Counted from the first letter of the stretch, positions 1 through 9,029 are shown. The stretch: DNA of 64,000 bases from RI-43 sp033764725 (GCA_033764725.1 JANRIR010000072.1:12286-76285); one strand, 5' to 3'. Notes: generated by a model not told the origin, from the letters alone. Made by a program: numbers and translations.

Positions 1-311
1 AACATCGCGAGGTGGCGGAAGGGCGTCATGCGCGCGGTGAAGCGCAGACCATCCCATTGCATCGGCCAGGTCGCGGGGATGGGACGCGCGGTGCGCCAGC
101 GTCCTGCGTCCTCGTCGTCGCCGCTGACGCTGAACTGCGCATCGGCGCGCTCCCACGCGGATGCGGGCAGACGCGGGCGCCACAGCGCCTGCGGCTCGGG
201 CCGTACGAACGTGTAGCCGCCCACGCGTTCGAGTTTGCGCTGGTCCCCGGAATCGAGCACGGCATAGTCTCGCCAATCGTTGGCGATCAGCAGCTCAGCG
301 CGCGCCGTCAT
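1..311 (-). CDS. Class I SAM-dependent methyltransferase, N-terminal part
   Basis: The gene enters from the left edge, so only its first 103 codons are visible. The protein begins MTARAELLIANDWRDYAVLD and continues with a stretch containing LERVGGYTFVRPEPQALW. I recognise this as the N-terminus of an alphaproteobacterial class I SAM-dependent methyltransferase related to large-subunit rRNA methyltransferases of the RlmI/COG1092 type. The SAM-binding Rossmann core would lie outside the window. The ATG at 309-311 lies inside the end of the upstream RNA methyltransferase gene (17-base overlap), so the two are almost certainly co-transcribed, consistent with two RNA-modifying enzymes. The substrate cannot be assigned from this fragment. 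Confidence 0.72.
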   Translation of the reverse strand, partial: MTARAELLIANDWRDYAVLDSGDQRKLERVGGYTFVRPEPQALWRPRLPASAWERADAQFSVSGDDEDAGRWRTARPIPATWPMQWDGLRFTARMTPFRHLAM

Positions 312-1104
312 AATCGCGCCTCCGCCAGAGATCGTACGCGGTGATCGCCGTGGCGATGGCGAGGTTCAGCGAGTCGGCGCGCCCGCGCATGGGCAGCTTC
401 ACCAGCGCGTCGCACGCCTGTTCCATCGCCTCCGGCAGGCCGGATTGTTCGTTGCCCATCAGCGCAACGATTTTTCCCGCCGGCGCCGCGTCGAGGCCTT
501 GCGTTCCCGCGAGCGAGGCGCCGATCATGGAAAAGCCGTGCGCGCGCCTCGCCGCATCGAACGCGGCGAACTCCGCCCGTGCGATCGGCAGGGCGAAGAT
601 CGAGCCCATCGTGGCGCGCACGCACTCCACCGAAAACGGATCGCAGGTCGGCCCGATCAGCGCGACGCCGCCGGCGCCCATCGCATCGGCGGTGCGCACG
701 ATGGCGCCGAGATTGCCGGGATCGCGCACGCCCTCCAGCGCGATGACGATGTCGCCGCGCGCGAACGGCGCATCGAGCGGCGCATAGGTCTGGCGGTAGG
801 CGCCGATCACCGCCTGCGGGTTATCGCGCCGCGTGATCTGCGTCAGGATCGCCTCGGTGGTTTCGATGCAGCGCCCGCCCTGGGCGCTCACCCGCTCGAT
901 CAGCGCCCGCGTCTGGCCGCGTTCCAATGCAGCTGGCGCGACCGCCAGCACGGCGGGCAGAATGTCGAGATCGGCGGCCTCGATCGCCAAGCGCGCGCCT
1001 TCGGCGAGGAACAGGCCCGTTTCCTGCCGAGCCTTCTTGGCGTGCAGGCTTTTCAGCATCTTGATCGTCGGGTTCGCCGCGCTGGTGATTTTCGCAAGCA
1101 TCAT
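295..1104 (-). CDS. TrmH/SpoU-family RNA 2'-O-methyltransferase
   Basis: This 269-residue protein belongs to the SPOUT class that methylates ribose 2'-OH groups in rRNA or tRNA. The signature C-terminal motifs are present: ALEGVRDPGNLGAIVRTADA, then GNEQSGLP, then LPMRGRADSLNLAIA, which together form the knotted SAM-binding site. The N-terminal part (NPTIKMLKSLHAKKAR) is the usual RNA-substrate-binding lead-in. I place the start at the tandem ATG of 1099-1104 because the family begins with this segment. An in-frame extension to 1164 exists but looks unlike the family. It overlaps the next methyltransferase gene by 17 bases. The exact target nucleotide is not decidable from sequence. Confidence 0.88.
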   Translation of the reverse strand: MMLAKITSAANPTIKMLKSLHAKKARQETGLFLAEGARLAIEAADLDILPAVLAVAPAALERGQTRALIERVSAQGGRCIETTEAILTQITRRDNPQAVIGAYRQTYAPLDAPFARGDIVIALEGVRDPGNLGAIVRTADAMGAGGVALIGPTCDPFSVECVRATMGSIFALPIARAEFAAFDAARRAHGFSMIGASLAGTQGLDAAPAGKIVALMGNEQSGLPEAMEQACDALVKLPMRGRADSLNLAIATAITAYDLWRRRDYDGAR

Positions 1105-1288
1105 GCACGCCTGGGGCCGCACGGCAGGCCCACGCTCAACCCTAAGGGTTTTCAAGTTTTCCACCGCGCCGCCGGCCGCTAGAACGGGTTGAACGCCGGG
1201 ACCCGCTGCCGGTCAAGCGTCCGCATGCGTCGAGGGCTGGGGGCCCGGAGGTTCAGGGCCCCGCGCGGGGGACCAAGAGGCCAGAGCG

Positions 1289-1471
1289 ATGTTCGGATTG
1301 TTTCTCAACCAGCTTCTTCTGCTCGCGGCGGCGGGCGTGATCGGCTTCGCGATGGGCTGGCGGCTGCGCGCGGCCTCCCATGACGTGCTGGTGCGCGGCA
1401 TCCGGCGCGACCTGAACGACCTGACGCGCCGGGTCGGCGAGGCGCAGGTCCGCCGGGCGCGCCGCCTGTGA
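1289..1471 (+). CDS. Small single-pass membrane protein
   Basis: A 60-residue protein with one hydrophobic helix at the N-terminus (about residues 3-24, FLNQLLLLAAAGVIGFAMGW) followed by a basic, probably cytoplasmic tail rich in arginine. A purine-rich stretch (aagagg) precedes the ATG. Its TGA overlaps the GTG start of the OmpA-like gene (GTGA), so the two are translationally coupled. I do not recognise a named family. Given its position as first gene of a three-gene envelope set it may anchor or assist the OmpA-like protein, but that is inference. Confidence 0.6.
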   Translation: MFGLFLNQLLLLAAAGVIGFAMGWRLRAASHDVLVRGIRRDLNDLTRRVGEAQVRRARRL

Positions 1472-2595
1472 GCGACGACGCCGAAACGGTGCTGGAGCGG
1501 GCGGGGCTGATGTTCCGCATCGCGCTGGCGGCGGCGGCGTTTTTCGCGCTGGCGGCGGTGTTCGGGCCGCACGGCGCGTCGCTGTGGGGCGTCGAGCGCG
1601 ATCTGCAGGCGCGGATCGATCAGGCCTTCGCAGCGCAAAGCATTCAAGGGGTGACGGTTGCCATGGCCGGGCAGCGTGCGGTGCTCTCGGGCGCGGCCGC
1701 GCAGGCGGGCGGCGCGGAGGCGGCGGTCGAGGCCGCGCTGACGGCCGCAGGCCCAGGCGGGCTCTGGGCGGGCGGCGTCACCAGCGTCGATGCGCGCGAT
1801 CTCACCGCCGGGCCGCCGGTCTCGCCCTATGTCTGGTCGGCCGTGCGCCAGGGCGACAGCGTGGTGTTGTCGGGCTACGCGCCGGACCGCACCGCCAAGC
1901 ACATGCTGCGCGACCGCGCGCGCGCCGTGTTCCCGCGCGGCGAGGTGACCGACGAAACGCGCGTCGCCGCCGGCGCGCCGGCTGGGCCGTGGGGCGCCGT
2001 CGCGCGCGACGCGCTCGGCCAATTGGCGCGGCTGTCGCGCGGCGAGGCGCGGCTGGTCGACGGGCAATTGGTGCTTCTGGGCGACGGCTCGGCCGAGGCC
2101 GTCCCCGCCATCCGCAATCATTATGCGCGCCCCTTGCCCGAGCCGTTCCGCGTCCGCCTTGAAATCAACGTCACCGGCCAGGGCATCGGCATCGCCGAAC
2201 TGGGCGAGATCGATTTGAGCGACGCCAATCCGCAGGCCTGTCAGGCCGGCTTCGGGCGTTTGTTGCAGAACAACATCATCAATTTCGAGAGCGGCTCGGC
2301 AGCGATCAGCCCGTCGAGCGCGCGCCTGCTCGACAATCTCGCGGCGGTCGCGCTGCGCTGTGACCGCAACACCATCGAGGTCGCCGGCCACACCGACGCG
2401 ACGGGCGATCGCGCCGTCAACATGACCCTGTCGCGCGCGCGCGCCGACGCGGTGCGCGCCTATCTCATTTCCCAGGGCGTGGCGGCTAATCGCATCACCG
2501 CGCAAGGCTTCGGCCCCGATCGGCCGCGCGCCTCCAACGCCACGCGCGACGGGCAGGCGGCCAACAGACGTATCGAATTCACGGTCGGCGCATGA
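1468..2595 (+). CDS. OmpA-family peptidoglycan-binding protein with BON-like region
   Basis: This 375-residue protein starts at a GTG overlapping the stop of the preceding gene. Residues about 15-35 form one membrane helix. The middle (about 40-210) contains two weakly repeated segments of the kind VTVAMAGQRAVLSG and GDSVVLSGYAPD, which resemble BON/OsmY-type folds. The C-terminus (about 262-375) is a clear OmpA-like peptidoglycan-binding domain: INFESGSAAISP, then VEVAGHTDATGD-like text (IEVAGHTDATGD), then LSRARADAVRAYL, ending in NRRIEFTV. The hydrophobic helix suggests an inner-membrane protein reaching across the periplasm to the cell wall. It is followed after 34 bases by the coiled-coil/HhH gene, so the three genes form one unit. 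Confidence 0.85.
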   Translation: MSDDAETVLERAGLMFRIALAAAAFFALAAVFGPHGASLWGVERDLQARIDQAFAAQSIQGVTVAMAGQRAVLSGAAAQAGGAEAAVEAALTAAGPGGLWAGGVTSVDARDLTAGPPVSPYVWSAVRQGDSVVLSGYAPDRTAKHMLRDRARAVFPRGEVTDETRVAAGAPAGPWGAVARDALGQLARLSRGEARLVDGQLVLLGDGSAEAVPAIRNHYARPLPEPFRVRLEINVTGQGIGIAELGEIDLSDANPQACQAGFGRLLQNNIINFESGSAAISPSSARLLDNLAAVALRCDRNTIEVAGHTDATGDRAVNMTLSRARADAVRAYLISQGVAANRITAQGFGPDRPRASNATRDGQAANRRIEFTVGA

Positions 2596-2629
2596 CCACG
2601 CGCCGCGGCATCACAAGACGGAACGCGTC

Positions 2630-4042
2630 ATGATCTATCTCATCGGTCAAATGGCTTTCTGGCTGCTGCTTGTCGGCGTGCTGTGCGGCGTTGCGGGCTG
2701 GGCCTGGCATGCGCTGCAAACCACGCCGGACCTCGATGCGCTCGAGCGCGAGCGCGAGCGGCTGCGTCAGGAATTGGCGTCGCTGGGCGAAGACGGCGCG
2801 GGCCTTGTGGGCGCGTCGCCGCAAACCGAACGCGAGGCCGCGATGCTCGCCGCGCGCGCCGATGTCGCCGGCGCACGCGTCACCGAACTGGAGCGCGCGC
2901 TTGAAGAGGCGCGCGATGCGCGCGAGCACGCCATCGGCCGCATCGCCGAGCTTGAACGCGAGCGCGACGCCGCACGCGCGGGCGACGCCGATGCGCTGCA
3001 GGCGGCGCTGGCGCGCATTGGCGAATTGGAGCGCGCACGCGGCGCGCAAAGCGATCCCGATCCGGCCGAGGCCAATGCGCGCGCCTGGCGGCTGCGCTAT
3101 TTCGAAAGCCGCGTGAAATATCTCGAAGGGCTGGCGCCGCCGGCGCCGGTCGTCGATGCGGCCGCAGTCGCGGAGGCCGAAGGGCTGCGCGCGCGCGTGG
3201 CCGAACTCGAGGGCCAACTCGAAGCCGCCGCCAACGCCGACGACCGCAACGCGCTGCGCTGGCGCGCCCGCTATCTCGATGCGCGGGTGCGCTATCTGGA
3301 ATCGCCGGCGGCGCGCGCGCCGGGCTTCGCCGTCGCCGAACCGCCGAGCGAGGAGGATCGCCGCCGCGCCTGGCGCATGCGCTATCTGGAGGCGCGCGTG
3401 CAGCATCTCGCCGCGCAGGAAACCGCCTTGCGCGCCGCGGCCGACGACGCCTCGGCGCGGCTGCAGGCGCGCATCGATGCGCTTGAAGCGGGCGATGTGC
3501 AGGCGCGCGCGCGCATCGCGGCGCTCAGCGAGGAGCGCGATGCGCTCACCGCGCGGATTGCAGCGCTTGAGGCGGAGCGGCGCGACCTCGCGCCGGCGGA
3601 AGATGTGCGCCTGCTTGGCTGGCGCGCGCGCTATCTCGATGCGCGCGTGCGCCATTTCGAAGGGCTCTTGAGCGCGGCGGCGAAGCCGATGGAGACAGCG
3701 CCGCTGATGGCGGTCGATGCGCCCGAGCCGCCGCCGGCGCCGCTGGTGCCGCAGGGCGAGGAGGTCAAGCCGCTGGCGCTGCCGGCCGCGCGCGGCGGCG
3801 CGCCGGACGATCTGACGCTGATCGACGGCATCGGGCCGAAGATCGAATCCACGCTGCATTCGCTCGGCATCTATCATTTCGAGCAGATCGCCGGCTGGAC
3901 GCCCGCGAACATCGCCTGGGTCGATCAATATTTGCGCTTTCGAGGAAGGATTACGCGGGAAGCGTGGGTCGAGCAGGCGCAGCACCTGCTGCGCGGCGAT
4001 TTCGCGCCCGCCCGCCGCTATCTGGAGACCGAGCCGGCGTAA
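2630..4042 (+). CDS. Membrane-anchored coiled-coil protein with four W-R-x-R-Y repeats and a C-terminal HhH domain
   Basis: A 470-residue protein with an N-terminal membrane helix (residues 4-28). Long heptad-rich helices follow (about 35-140, 175-205 and 260-320). Residues about 394-452 form a helix-hairpin-helix-like domain (DDLTLIDGIGPKIESTLHSL) of the type seen fused to NADH dehydrogenase subunits and in many alphaproteobacterial proteins of unknown role. Between the coils, a 14-residue motif with consensus W-R-x-R-Y-[LF]-[ED]-[AS]-R-V-x-[YH]-[LF]-[EA] occurs four times, starting at W153, W211, W248 and W331. It probably sits in the inner membrane with a cytoplasmic or periplasmic coil, working with the neighbouring OmpA-like protein. 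I cannot name a function. The high Ala/Arg content is partly a GC effect, but the conserved Trp and Tyr are not. Confidence 0.8.
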   Translation: MIYLIGQMAFWLLLVGVLCGVAGWAWHALQTTPDLDALERERERLRQELASLGEDGAGLVGASPQTEREAAMLAARADVAGARVTELERALEEARDAREHAIGRIAELERERDAARAGDADALQAALARIGELERARGAQSDPDPAEANARAWRLRYFESRVKYLEGLAPPAPVVDAAAVAEAEGLRARVAELEGQLEAAANADDRNALRWRARYLDARVRYLESPAARAPGFAVAEPPSEEDRRRAWRMRYLEARVQHLAAQETALRAAADDASARLQARIDALEAGDVQARARIAALSEERDALTARIAALEAERRDLAPAEDVRLLGWRARYLDARVRHFEGLLSAAAKPMETAPLMAVDAPEPPPAPLVPQGEEVKPLALPAARGGAPDDLTLIDGIGPKIESTLHSLGIYHFEQIAGWTPANIAWVDQYLRFRGRITREAWVEQAQHLLRGDFAPARRYLETEPA

Positions 4043-4057
4043 GCGCCCTCTCCGTCG

Positions 4058-5914
4058 CTATGCCTCGCCCGCGCGCGTGCGCAACACCTCGAGGACCGCT
4101 TCTCCATATTTGGCGAGCTTGGCCTCGCCGATGCCCGAAATGGCGCCGAGCGCGCGCAGGCTTTCGGGCTTTTGGCGCGTGATGTCCGCCAAGGTCTGGT
4201 CGTGAAAGATCACGTAAGGGGGCGCGCCCGCCTTGGCCGCCGCTTCTCGCCGCCAGGCGCGCAGCGCCTGGAACAAGGCCGCATCCGCGCCGGCGAACGC
4301 AGCGGACGCGCCGCGCTTGTCCGCCTTCGCCGCGCGCGCGGATTTCGGCGCTTCGGCGCGCATGCGCACGCTCTCTTCGTTGCGAAAGATGCGGCGCACG
4401 CGTTCGCCATCGCCGATGCGCAGGGTGGGGCGGTCGCCGTCCTCCTCGATCAGCAGGCCGTCGAACAAAAGATGCTCGATCACCCGCCGCCAGGTGCGCT
4501 GATCGACGTCCTTGCCGACGCCATAGGTCGATTGCGCAATGAAGCGTTCGTCGAGCCCGTCGCGCGGCGGTTTGCCCATGAGGTGATCGATCACGCGCCC
4601 GCGCCCGACGCGCTCCTGCATCCGGATGACGGCGGAGAGCGCTTTGGCGGCCCATTGCGTAGCGTCGATCGCGGCGGGCGGATCGAGGCAGATGTCACAG
4701 GCGCCGCAGGCATGCGCGTCGGTTTCGCCGAAATAGCGCCGAACGCCGGCGCGCCTGCAGGACATGCTTTCAAACAGTGCAAACAATTGCCGCGCCTTGC
4801 GCATCTGCACGGCCTGGACGTCGGCGTCGGCGTCCGAGTTTTGCGCCCACATCAGGCTGCGCCGCAGATCGCCGGCGCCATAAAGCGCCACGCCTTCCGC
4901 TGGTTCGCCGTCGCGCCCGGCGCGCCCGACCTCCTGCCAATAGGCTTCGATCGATTTCGGCGGATCGGCGTGGATGACGAAGCGCACGTCGGGTTTGTCG
5001 ACGCCCATGCCGAACGCGATGGTGGCGACCATGACTGCATCGTCGGCTGTCTGAAATGTCGCCTGGCGCGCCGCGCGCACATCCGCTGCAAGGCCGGCAT
5101 GATAGGCGAGCGCACTGACGCCCGCTTCGGTCAGGGCTTCGGCGATCTCCTCCACGCCGTCGCGCGTTGCGGCGTAGACCACCCCGCAGCGCCCGGCCCG
5201 CGCGCGCACGAGCTCAACCACGCGCTTTTTCACACCGCCCTCCTTGCGCTCCGCGGCGAGCGCCAGATTGGGCCGGTCGAACGAGGCGACGAACAGGCGC
5301 GCTGCGTCCATGCGCAATTGCGTGCGGATGTCGGCTTGCGTTTTGGGATCGGCGGTGGCGGTGACGGCGATGCGCGGCACGCCGGGGAAGAGGTCGGCGA
5401 GTTTGCCGAGCTGGCGATAATCGGGGCGGAAATCATGGCCCCATTGCGACACGCAATGCGCCTCGTCGATGGCGATCAGCGACAGGCGCGCGCGTTGCAA
5501 GCGTTCAGCCACGGCCCCGTTCATCAAACTTTCGGGCGAAACGTAAAGCAGCTTCAAGCGGCCCTCGCGCGCAGCGTTCAGCGTCGCGCTGCGCTCATCG
5601 GGTGCGCGCGAAGAATCGAGACGGTCCGCCGCAACGCCGGCTGCGCGCAGCGCCGCCACCTGGTCCGCCATCAGCGCGATCAAGGGCGAGACGACGAGCG
5701 CGCACCCTTCGCCGAGGATGGCGGGGATCTGGTAGCAGACGCTTTTGCCCCCGCCCGTCGGCAGGATGGCGAGCGCATCGCGACCGGCGAGCAGTTCGGC
5801 GATCACGTCGGCCTGCAGGCCGCGAAAATCCTCATGGCCGAACACGCGGCGCAATGCGGCGCGCGCTTCGATCAACGCGTCATGCGGCGCGGCGGACGAT
5901 GCGGGCGCGCTCAA
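4058..5914 (-). CDS. recQ: ATP-dependent DNA helicase RecQ
   Basis: RecQ unwinds DNA 3'-5' in recombination and replication-fork repair. The 618-residue protein has the full architecture. The Walker A motif TGGGKS is at 53-58 and the DEAH box at 150-153, in the RecQ-specific context IDEAHCVSQWGHDFRPDY. The second helicase domain includes GMGVDKPDVRFVIH and EVGRAGRDG. A zinc-binding cysteine set (C..ACGACDIC) follows near residues 375-405, then a winged helix, and an HRDC domain covers about 530-610 (ISGIGEAKLAKYG). The start is taken as the TTG at 5912-5914, which overlaps the TGA of the Uma2 gene; no in-frame ATG fits the expected N-terminus. It is the last gene of the minus-strand mutA operon. 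Confidence 0.95.
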   Translation of the reverse strand: MSAPASSAAPHDALIEARAALRRVFGHEDFRGLQADVIAELLAGRDALAILPTGGGKSVCYQIPAILGEGCALVVSPLIALMADQVAALRAAGVAADRLDSSRAPDERSATLNAAREGRLKLLYVSPESLMNGAVAERLQRARLSLIAIDEAHCVSQWGHDFRPDYRQLGKLADLFPGVPRIAVTATADPKTQADIRTQLRMDAARLFVASFDRPNLALAAERKEGGVKKRVVELVRARAGRCGVVYAATRDGVEEIAEALTEAGVSALAYHAGLAADVRAARQATFQTADDAVMVATIAFGMGVDKPDVRFVIHADPPKSIEAYWQEVGRAGRDGEPAEGVALYGAGDLRRSLMWAQNSDADADVQAVQMRKARQLFALFESMSCRRAGVRRYFGETDAHACGACDICLDPPAAIDATQWAAKALSAVIRMQERVGRGRVIDHLMGKPPRDGLDERFIAQSTYGVGKDVDQRTWRRVIEHLLFDGLLIEEDGDRPTLRIGDGERVRRIFRNEESVRMRAEAPKSARAAKADKRGASAAFAGADAALFQALRAWRREAAAKAGAPPYVIFHDQTLADITRQKPESLRALGAISGIGEAKLAKYGEAVLEVLRTRAGEA

Positions 5915-6489
5915 TCCAGACGCGGCAGCGATGAGAGCGTCAGCGTGAGGTCTGGAATGAGAAGCGCATGGACGGGCTGATCGTAGGCGATCTCGCTCGG
6001 CTCGTCATAAGCGCCGTCTTCGCGCAGGCGATGCACGAGCGTGCGGCGCGCCTCGACGTCGATCAGCCAGTATTCGCGCACTCCGCCTTCGGCGTAACGC
6101 GGCGCCTTGACGCGCGAATCCATGTCCATCGTGGTGTCGGCGACCTCGATCACGAGCAGCACATGCGCGCCCGACACGTCCTCGTCGCGAATGGCGGCGT
6201 CGAATATGTAGAAGTCCGGCTGCGGGCCGTAATAGGTGGACACTGGCAGCGTCTTGTCCGGCATGATGACGTAGTCGGGGCCAAGATTACTGAACAGCCA
6301 GCGTGCGATGGCGGCGTTCCAGCGGCGGGTTCGGGGGCCGTCTGCGGGCAATTCGTAGAGGTCTCCGTCGATCACTTCGAGTTCCGGATCGTCCGGATAA
6401 AACACGCCCGACGCCTTGAGCTTGATCGCGTCATCGACGGACAATTTGCGCTTTACATGCTGCGCGGGGGGATAGAGCGGCGCGTTCAT
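5911..6489 (-). CDS. Uma2-family (DUF820) restriction-endonuclease-like protein
   Basis: A 192-residue member of the Uma2 family, a PD-(D/E)XK-fold group that is abundant in cyanobacteria and some alphaproteobacteria and has no settled biological role. Visible family features are ELEVIDGDLYELP, the acidic catalytic-type Asp in YYGPQPDFYIFD, the LLVIEVADTTMD strand with Glu, and VREYWLIDVEARR near the C-terminus. These contain the D...E-x-x dyad expected of the nuclease fold. The start lies 18 bases after the mutB stop, and the stop overlaps recQ by 4 bases. Co-transcription with recQ hints at a DNA-related function, but this is inference. A second, distinct Uma2 gene lies at 33791-34360. Confidence 0.85.
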   Translation of the reverse strand: MNAPLYPPAQHVKRKLSVDDAIKLKASGVFYPDDPELEVIDGDLYELPADGPRTRRWNAAIARWLFSNLGPDYVIMPDKTLPVSTYYGPQPDFYIFDAAIRDEDVSGAHVLLVIEVADTTMDMDSRVKAPRYAEGGVREYWLIDVEARRTLVHRLREDGAYDEPSEIAYDQPVHALLIPDLTLTLSSLPRLD

Positions 6490-6507
6490 CGCGGCATGCC
6501 TAGCACA

Positions 6508-8673
6508 TCACGCCGCGCTCGTCGCGCCCTGCGCGTAGCCCAGGCGCGCGTTCAGGCGTTCGAGCATCACCAGCGCTGCTTCGGCAATGACGGTGCCGGG
6601 CGGGAACACGGCGGCGGCGCCCATGTCGCGCAGGATGTGCACGTCTTCCGGCGGGATGACGCCGCCGACGACGATCATGATGTCGCCGCGCCCGCGCCGC
6701 TGCAATTCATCGCGCAAGGCGGGCACGAGCGTCAGATGGCCCGCCGCCAGCGAGGACACGCCGACAGCGTGCACGTCGCCGGAAATGGCCTGTTCGGCGA
6801 CTTCTTCCGGCGTGGCGAACAAGGGGCCAATGTCGACGGTGAAGCCGAGATCGGCGTAGGCGCTGGCGACGACCTTCTGGCCGCGATCGTGGCCGTCCTG
6901 GCCCATTTTCGCGATCAGGATTTTCGGCGCGCGGCCGTCGGTTTCCTTGAAGTCCGCGATGGCGCGGCGCGCGCGCGCCACGAGATCGTCGGAGCCGGCG
7001 CTTTGCGCATAGACGCCCTGGATCACGCGCACCTCCGCGCGGTGACGGCCCCAGGCGCGCTCCAGCGCCTCGGAAATTTCGCCCACCGTCGCTTTCGCGC
7101 GCGCCGCATCGACGCCGAGCGCGAGAAGATTGCCGCCGCCCTGACGCGCCGCCTTCTCCAGCGCGTCGAGCGCGAGATCGACGGCGCGCTGGTCGCGTTC
7201 GCCCTTCAGCCGCTTGAGCTTGTCGATCTGCAGCGCGCGCACTTTCGCATTGTCGACCTTGAGGATCGGCACGTCTTCCTCTTCGTCGAGCATGAATTTG
7301 TTCACGCCGACGATGGTTTGCGCGCCGGTGTCGATGCGCGCCTGGGTGCGCGCGGCGGCTTCTTCGATACGCAGCTTCGGCAGGCCTTGCTCGATCGCCT
7401 TGGTCATGCCGCCGCATTTCTCCACGTCCTCGATATGCGCCCACGCCTTGGCGGCGAGGTCGGCGGTGAGGCGTTCGATGAAGTACGAGCCGCCCCACGG
7501 ATCGGCGGGGCGCGTCAGACCTGCCTCCTGCTGCAGGAAGATTTGCGTGTTGCGCGCGATGCGGGCGGAGAAATCGGTCGGCAGCGCGAGCGCCTCGTCG
7601 AGCGAATTGGTGTGCAGCGATTGGGTATGCCCATAGCCTGCCGCCATCGCCTCCACGCAGGTGCGCACGGCGTTGTTGAACACGTCCGGCGCCGTCAGGC
7701 TCCAGCCGGACGTCTGGCAATGCGTGCGCAGCGGGAGGGATTTCTCGTCCTTGGGATCGAATTGCTTGACCAGCTTCGCCCACAAGAGGCGCGCTGCGCG
7801 CATCTTGGCGATCTCCATGAACGGGTTCATGCCGATCGCCCAGAAGAACGACAGGCGCGGCGCGAACTGATCGATGGTGAGGCCGGCGGCGAGGCCTGCG
7901 CGGATGTATTCCACGCCGTCGGCCAGCGTATAGCCGAGTTCGAGATCGGCGGTCGCGCCGGCTTCCTGCATGTGATAGCCGGAGATCGAGATCGAATTGA
8001 ATTTCGGCATGTTCTGCGCCGTGTAGGCGAAGATGTCGGAAATGATCCGCATCGATCCGGCCGGCGGATAGATGTAGGTGTTGCGGACCATGAATTCCTT
8101 GAGGATGTCGTTCTGGATCGTGCCGGCGAGCTGATCGGGCCTCACGCCCTGTTCCTCGGCCGCCACGATGTAGAGCGACATGATCGGCAGCACCGCGCCG
8201 TTCATCGTCATCGACACGCTCATCTGATCGAGCGGAATGCCGGAGAACAGCGTGCGCATGTCGTAGATGGAATCGATCGCCACGCCCGCCATGCCGACAT
8301 CGCCGGTGACGCGCGGATGATCGCTGTCATAGCCGCGATGCGTGGCGAGATCGAACGCGACCGAGAGGCCCTTCTGCCCGCCCGCGAGATTGCGGCGATA
8401 GAAGGCGTTGGAATCTTCCGCGGTGGAGAAGCCCGCATATTGGCGGATCGTCCAGGGCTGCTGCACGTACATCGTCGGATACGGGCCGCGCCCGAACGGC
8501 GCTAAACCGGGAAAGCCGTCGATGAAATCGAGGCCCGCGCGGTCGGCTGCGGCATAGACCTGCTTCACCGGAACGCCTTCCGGCGTGAGCCAGGTTTCGC
8601 CGGTCGGCGCGTGCGCGGTTTGGCGTGCGGCTCCGCCTTCAAGCGGCAGCGCTGAAAAATTTGGTATCGTCAT
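6508..8673 (-). CDS. mutB: Methylmalonyl-CoA mutase large (catalytic) subunit
   Basis: This enzyme converts (R)-methylmalonyl-CoA to succinyl-CoA with adenosylcobalamin, the last step of propionate/odd-chain and Val/Ile/Met catabolism. The 721-residue protein has the N-terminal TIM barrel (PTMYVQQPWTIRQYAGFSTA, SVSMTMNGAVLP, RNTQIFLQQE). Its C-terminal B12 domain carries the DGHDRG cobalt-ligand loop at about 593-598 (His lower ligand) and PPGTVIAEA near the end. The length matches large subunits. I chose the ATG at 8671-8673, which overlaps the stop of the small membrane-protein gene by 4 bases. The small subunit (mutA) is upstream in the same operon but separated by two unrelated genes. No cobalamin riboswitch is visible. 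Confidence 0.97.
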   Translation of the reverse strand: MTIPNFSALPLEGGAARQTAHAPTGETWLTPEGVPVKQVYAAADRAGLDFIDGFPGLAPFGRGPYPTMYVQQPWTIRQYAGFSTAEDSNAFYRRNLAGGQKGLSVAFDLATHRGYDSDHPRVTGDVGMAGVAIDSIYDMRTLFSGIPLDQMSVSMTMNGAVLPIMSLYIVAAEEQGVRPDQLAGTIQNDILKEFMVRNTYIYPPAGSMRIISDIFAYTAQNMPKFNSISISGYHMQEAGATADLELGYTLADGVEYIRAGLAAGLTIDQFAPRLSFFWAIGMNPFMEIAKMRAARLLWAKLVKQFDPKDEKSLPLRTHCQTSGWSLTAPDVFNNAVRTCVEAMAAGYGHTQSLHTNSLDEALALPTDFSARIARNTQIFLQQEAGLTRPADPWGGSYFIERLTADLAAKAWAHIEDVEKCGGMTKAIEQGLPKLRIEEAAARTQARIDTGAQTIVGVNKFMLDEEEDVPILKVDNAKVRALQIDKLKRLKGERDQRAVDLALDALEKAARQGGGNLLALGVDAARAKATVGEISEALERAWGRHRAEVRVIQGVYAQSAGSDDLVARARRAIADFKETDGRAPKILIAKMGQDGHDRGQKVVASAYADLGFTVDIGPLFATPEEVAEQAISGDVHAVGVSSLAAGHLTLVPALRDELQRRGRGDIMIVVGGVIPPEDVHILRDMGAAAVFPPGTVIAEAALVMLERLNARLGYAQGATSAA

Positions 8674-9029
8674 TTTGCATGCCTTACTGCATGGACGGTG
8701 GCGTGATCGCGCCAACGATCGGTTTGCTTGGTCAGCCGTCGTTGAAATGCCGCGTGCGCTCGCCCCCAGATTCGTTGAACTGCCAGCACTGACAAAATCA
8801 GGGTGATGAAGGGGGCGCCCCACAGCGCGGGTTCGGTGCGCATGAGCGCGAACCCGGCGACCAGGCCAACGATACCTGCCAGAAACCAAGTTATGTCGTA
8901 TCGGCTGATCCGCATGGAGGCGCGCTCGACGAGGCGATAATCGTCGTACCGCTCGTCGAGCGTTGCAGCCGCTTCCAGGCGCTCAAGCGCTTGGACAAGC
9001 GCCGCGCGATCAGATTTGGCGTCAGTCAT
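8670..9029 (-). CDS. Small two-helix membrane protein between mutA and mutB
   Basis: A 119-residue protein with a charged N-terminal helix (residues about 6-40, rich in Glu, Arg and Leu). Two membrane helices follow (about 47-64, WFLAGIVGLVAGFALM, and about 69-87, WGAPFITLILSVLAVQRIW), then a basic tail. The ATG at 9027-9029 overlaps the stop of the GH25 gene, and its own TGA overlaps mutB's ATG. It is therefore translationally coupled on both sides. I do not recognise a family. It may partner the muramidase rather than the mutase, since both are membrane/envelope proteins, but nothing in the sequence proves this. Confidence 0.7.
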   Translation of the reverse strand: MTDAKSDRAALVQALERLEAAATLDERYDDYRLVERASMRISRYDITWFLAGIVGLVAGFALMRTEPALWGAPFITLILSVLAVQRIWGRAHAAFQRRLTKQTDRWRDHATVHAVRHAK

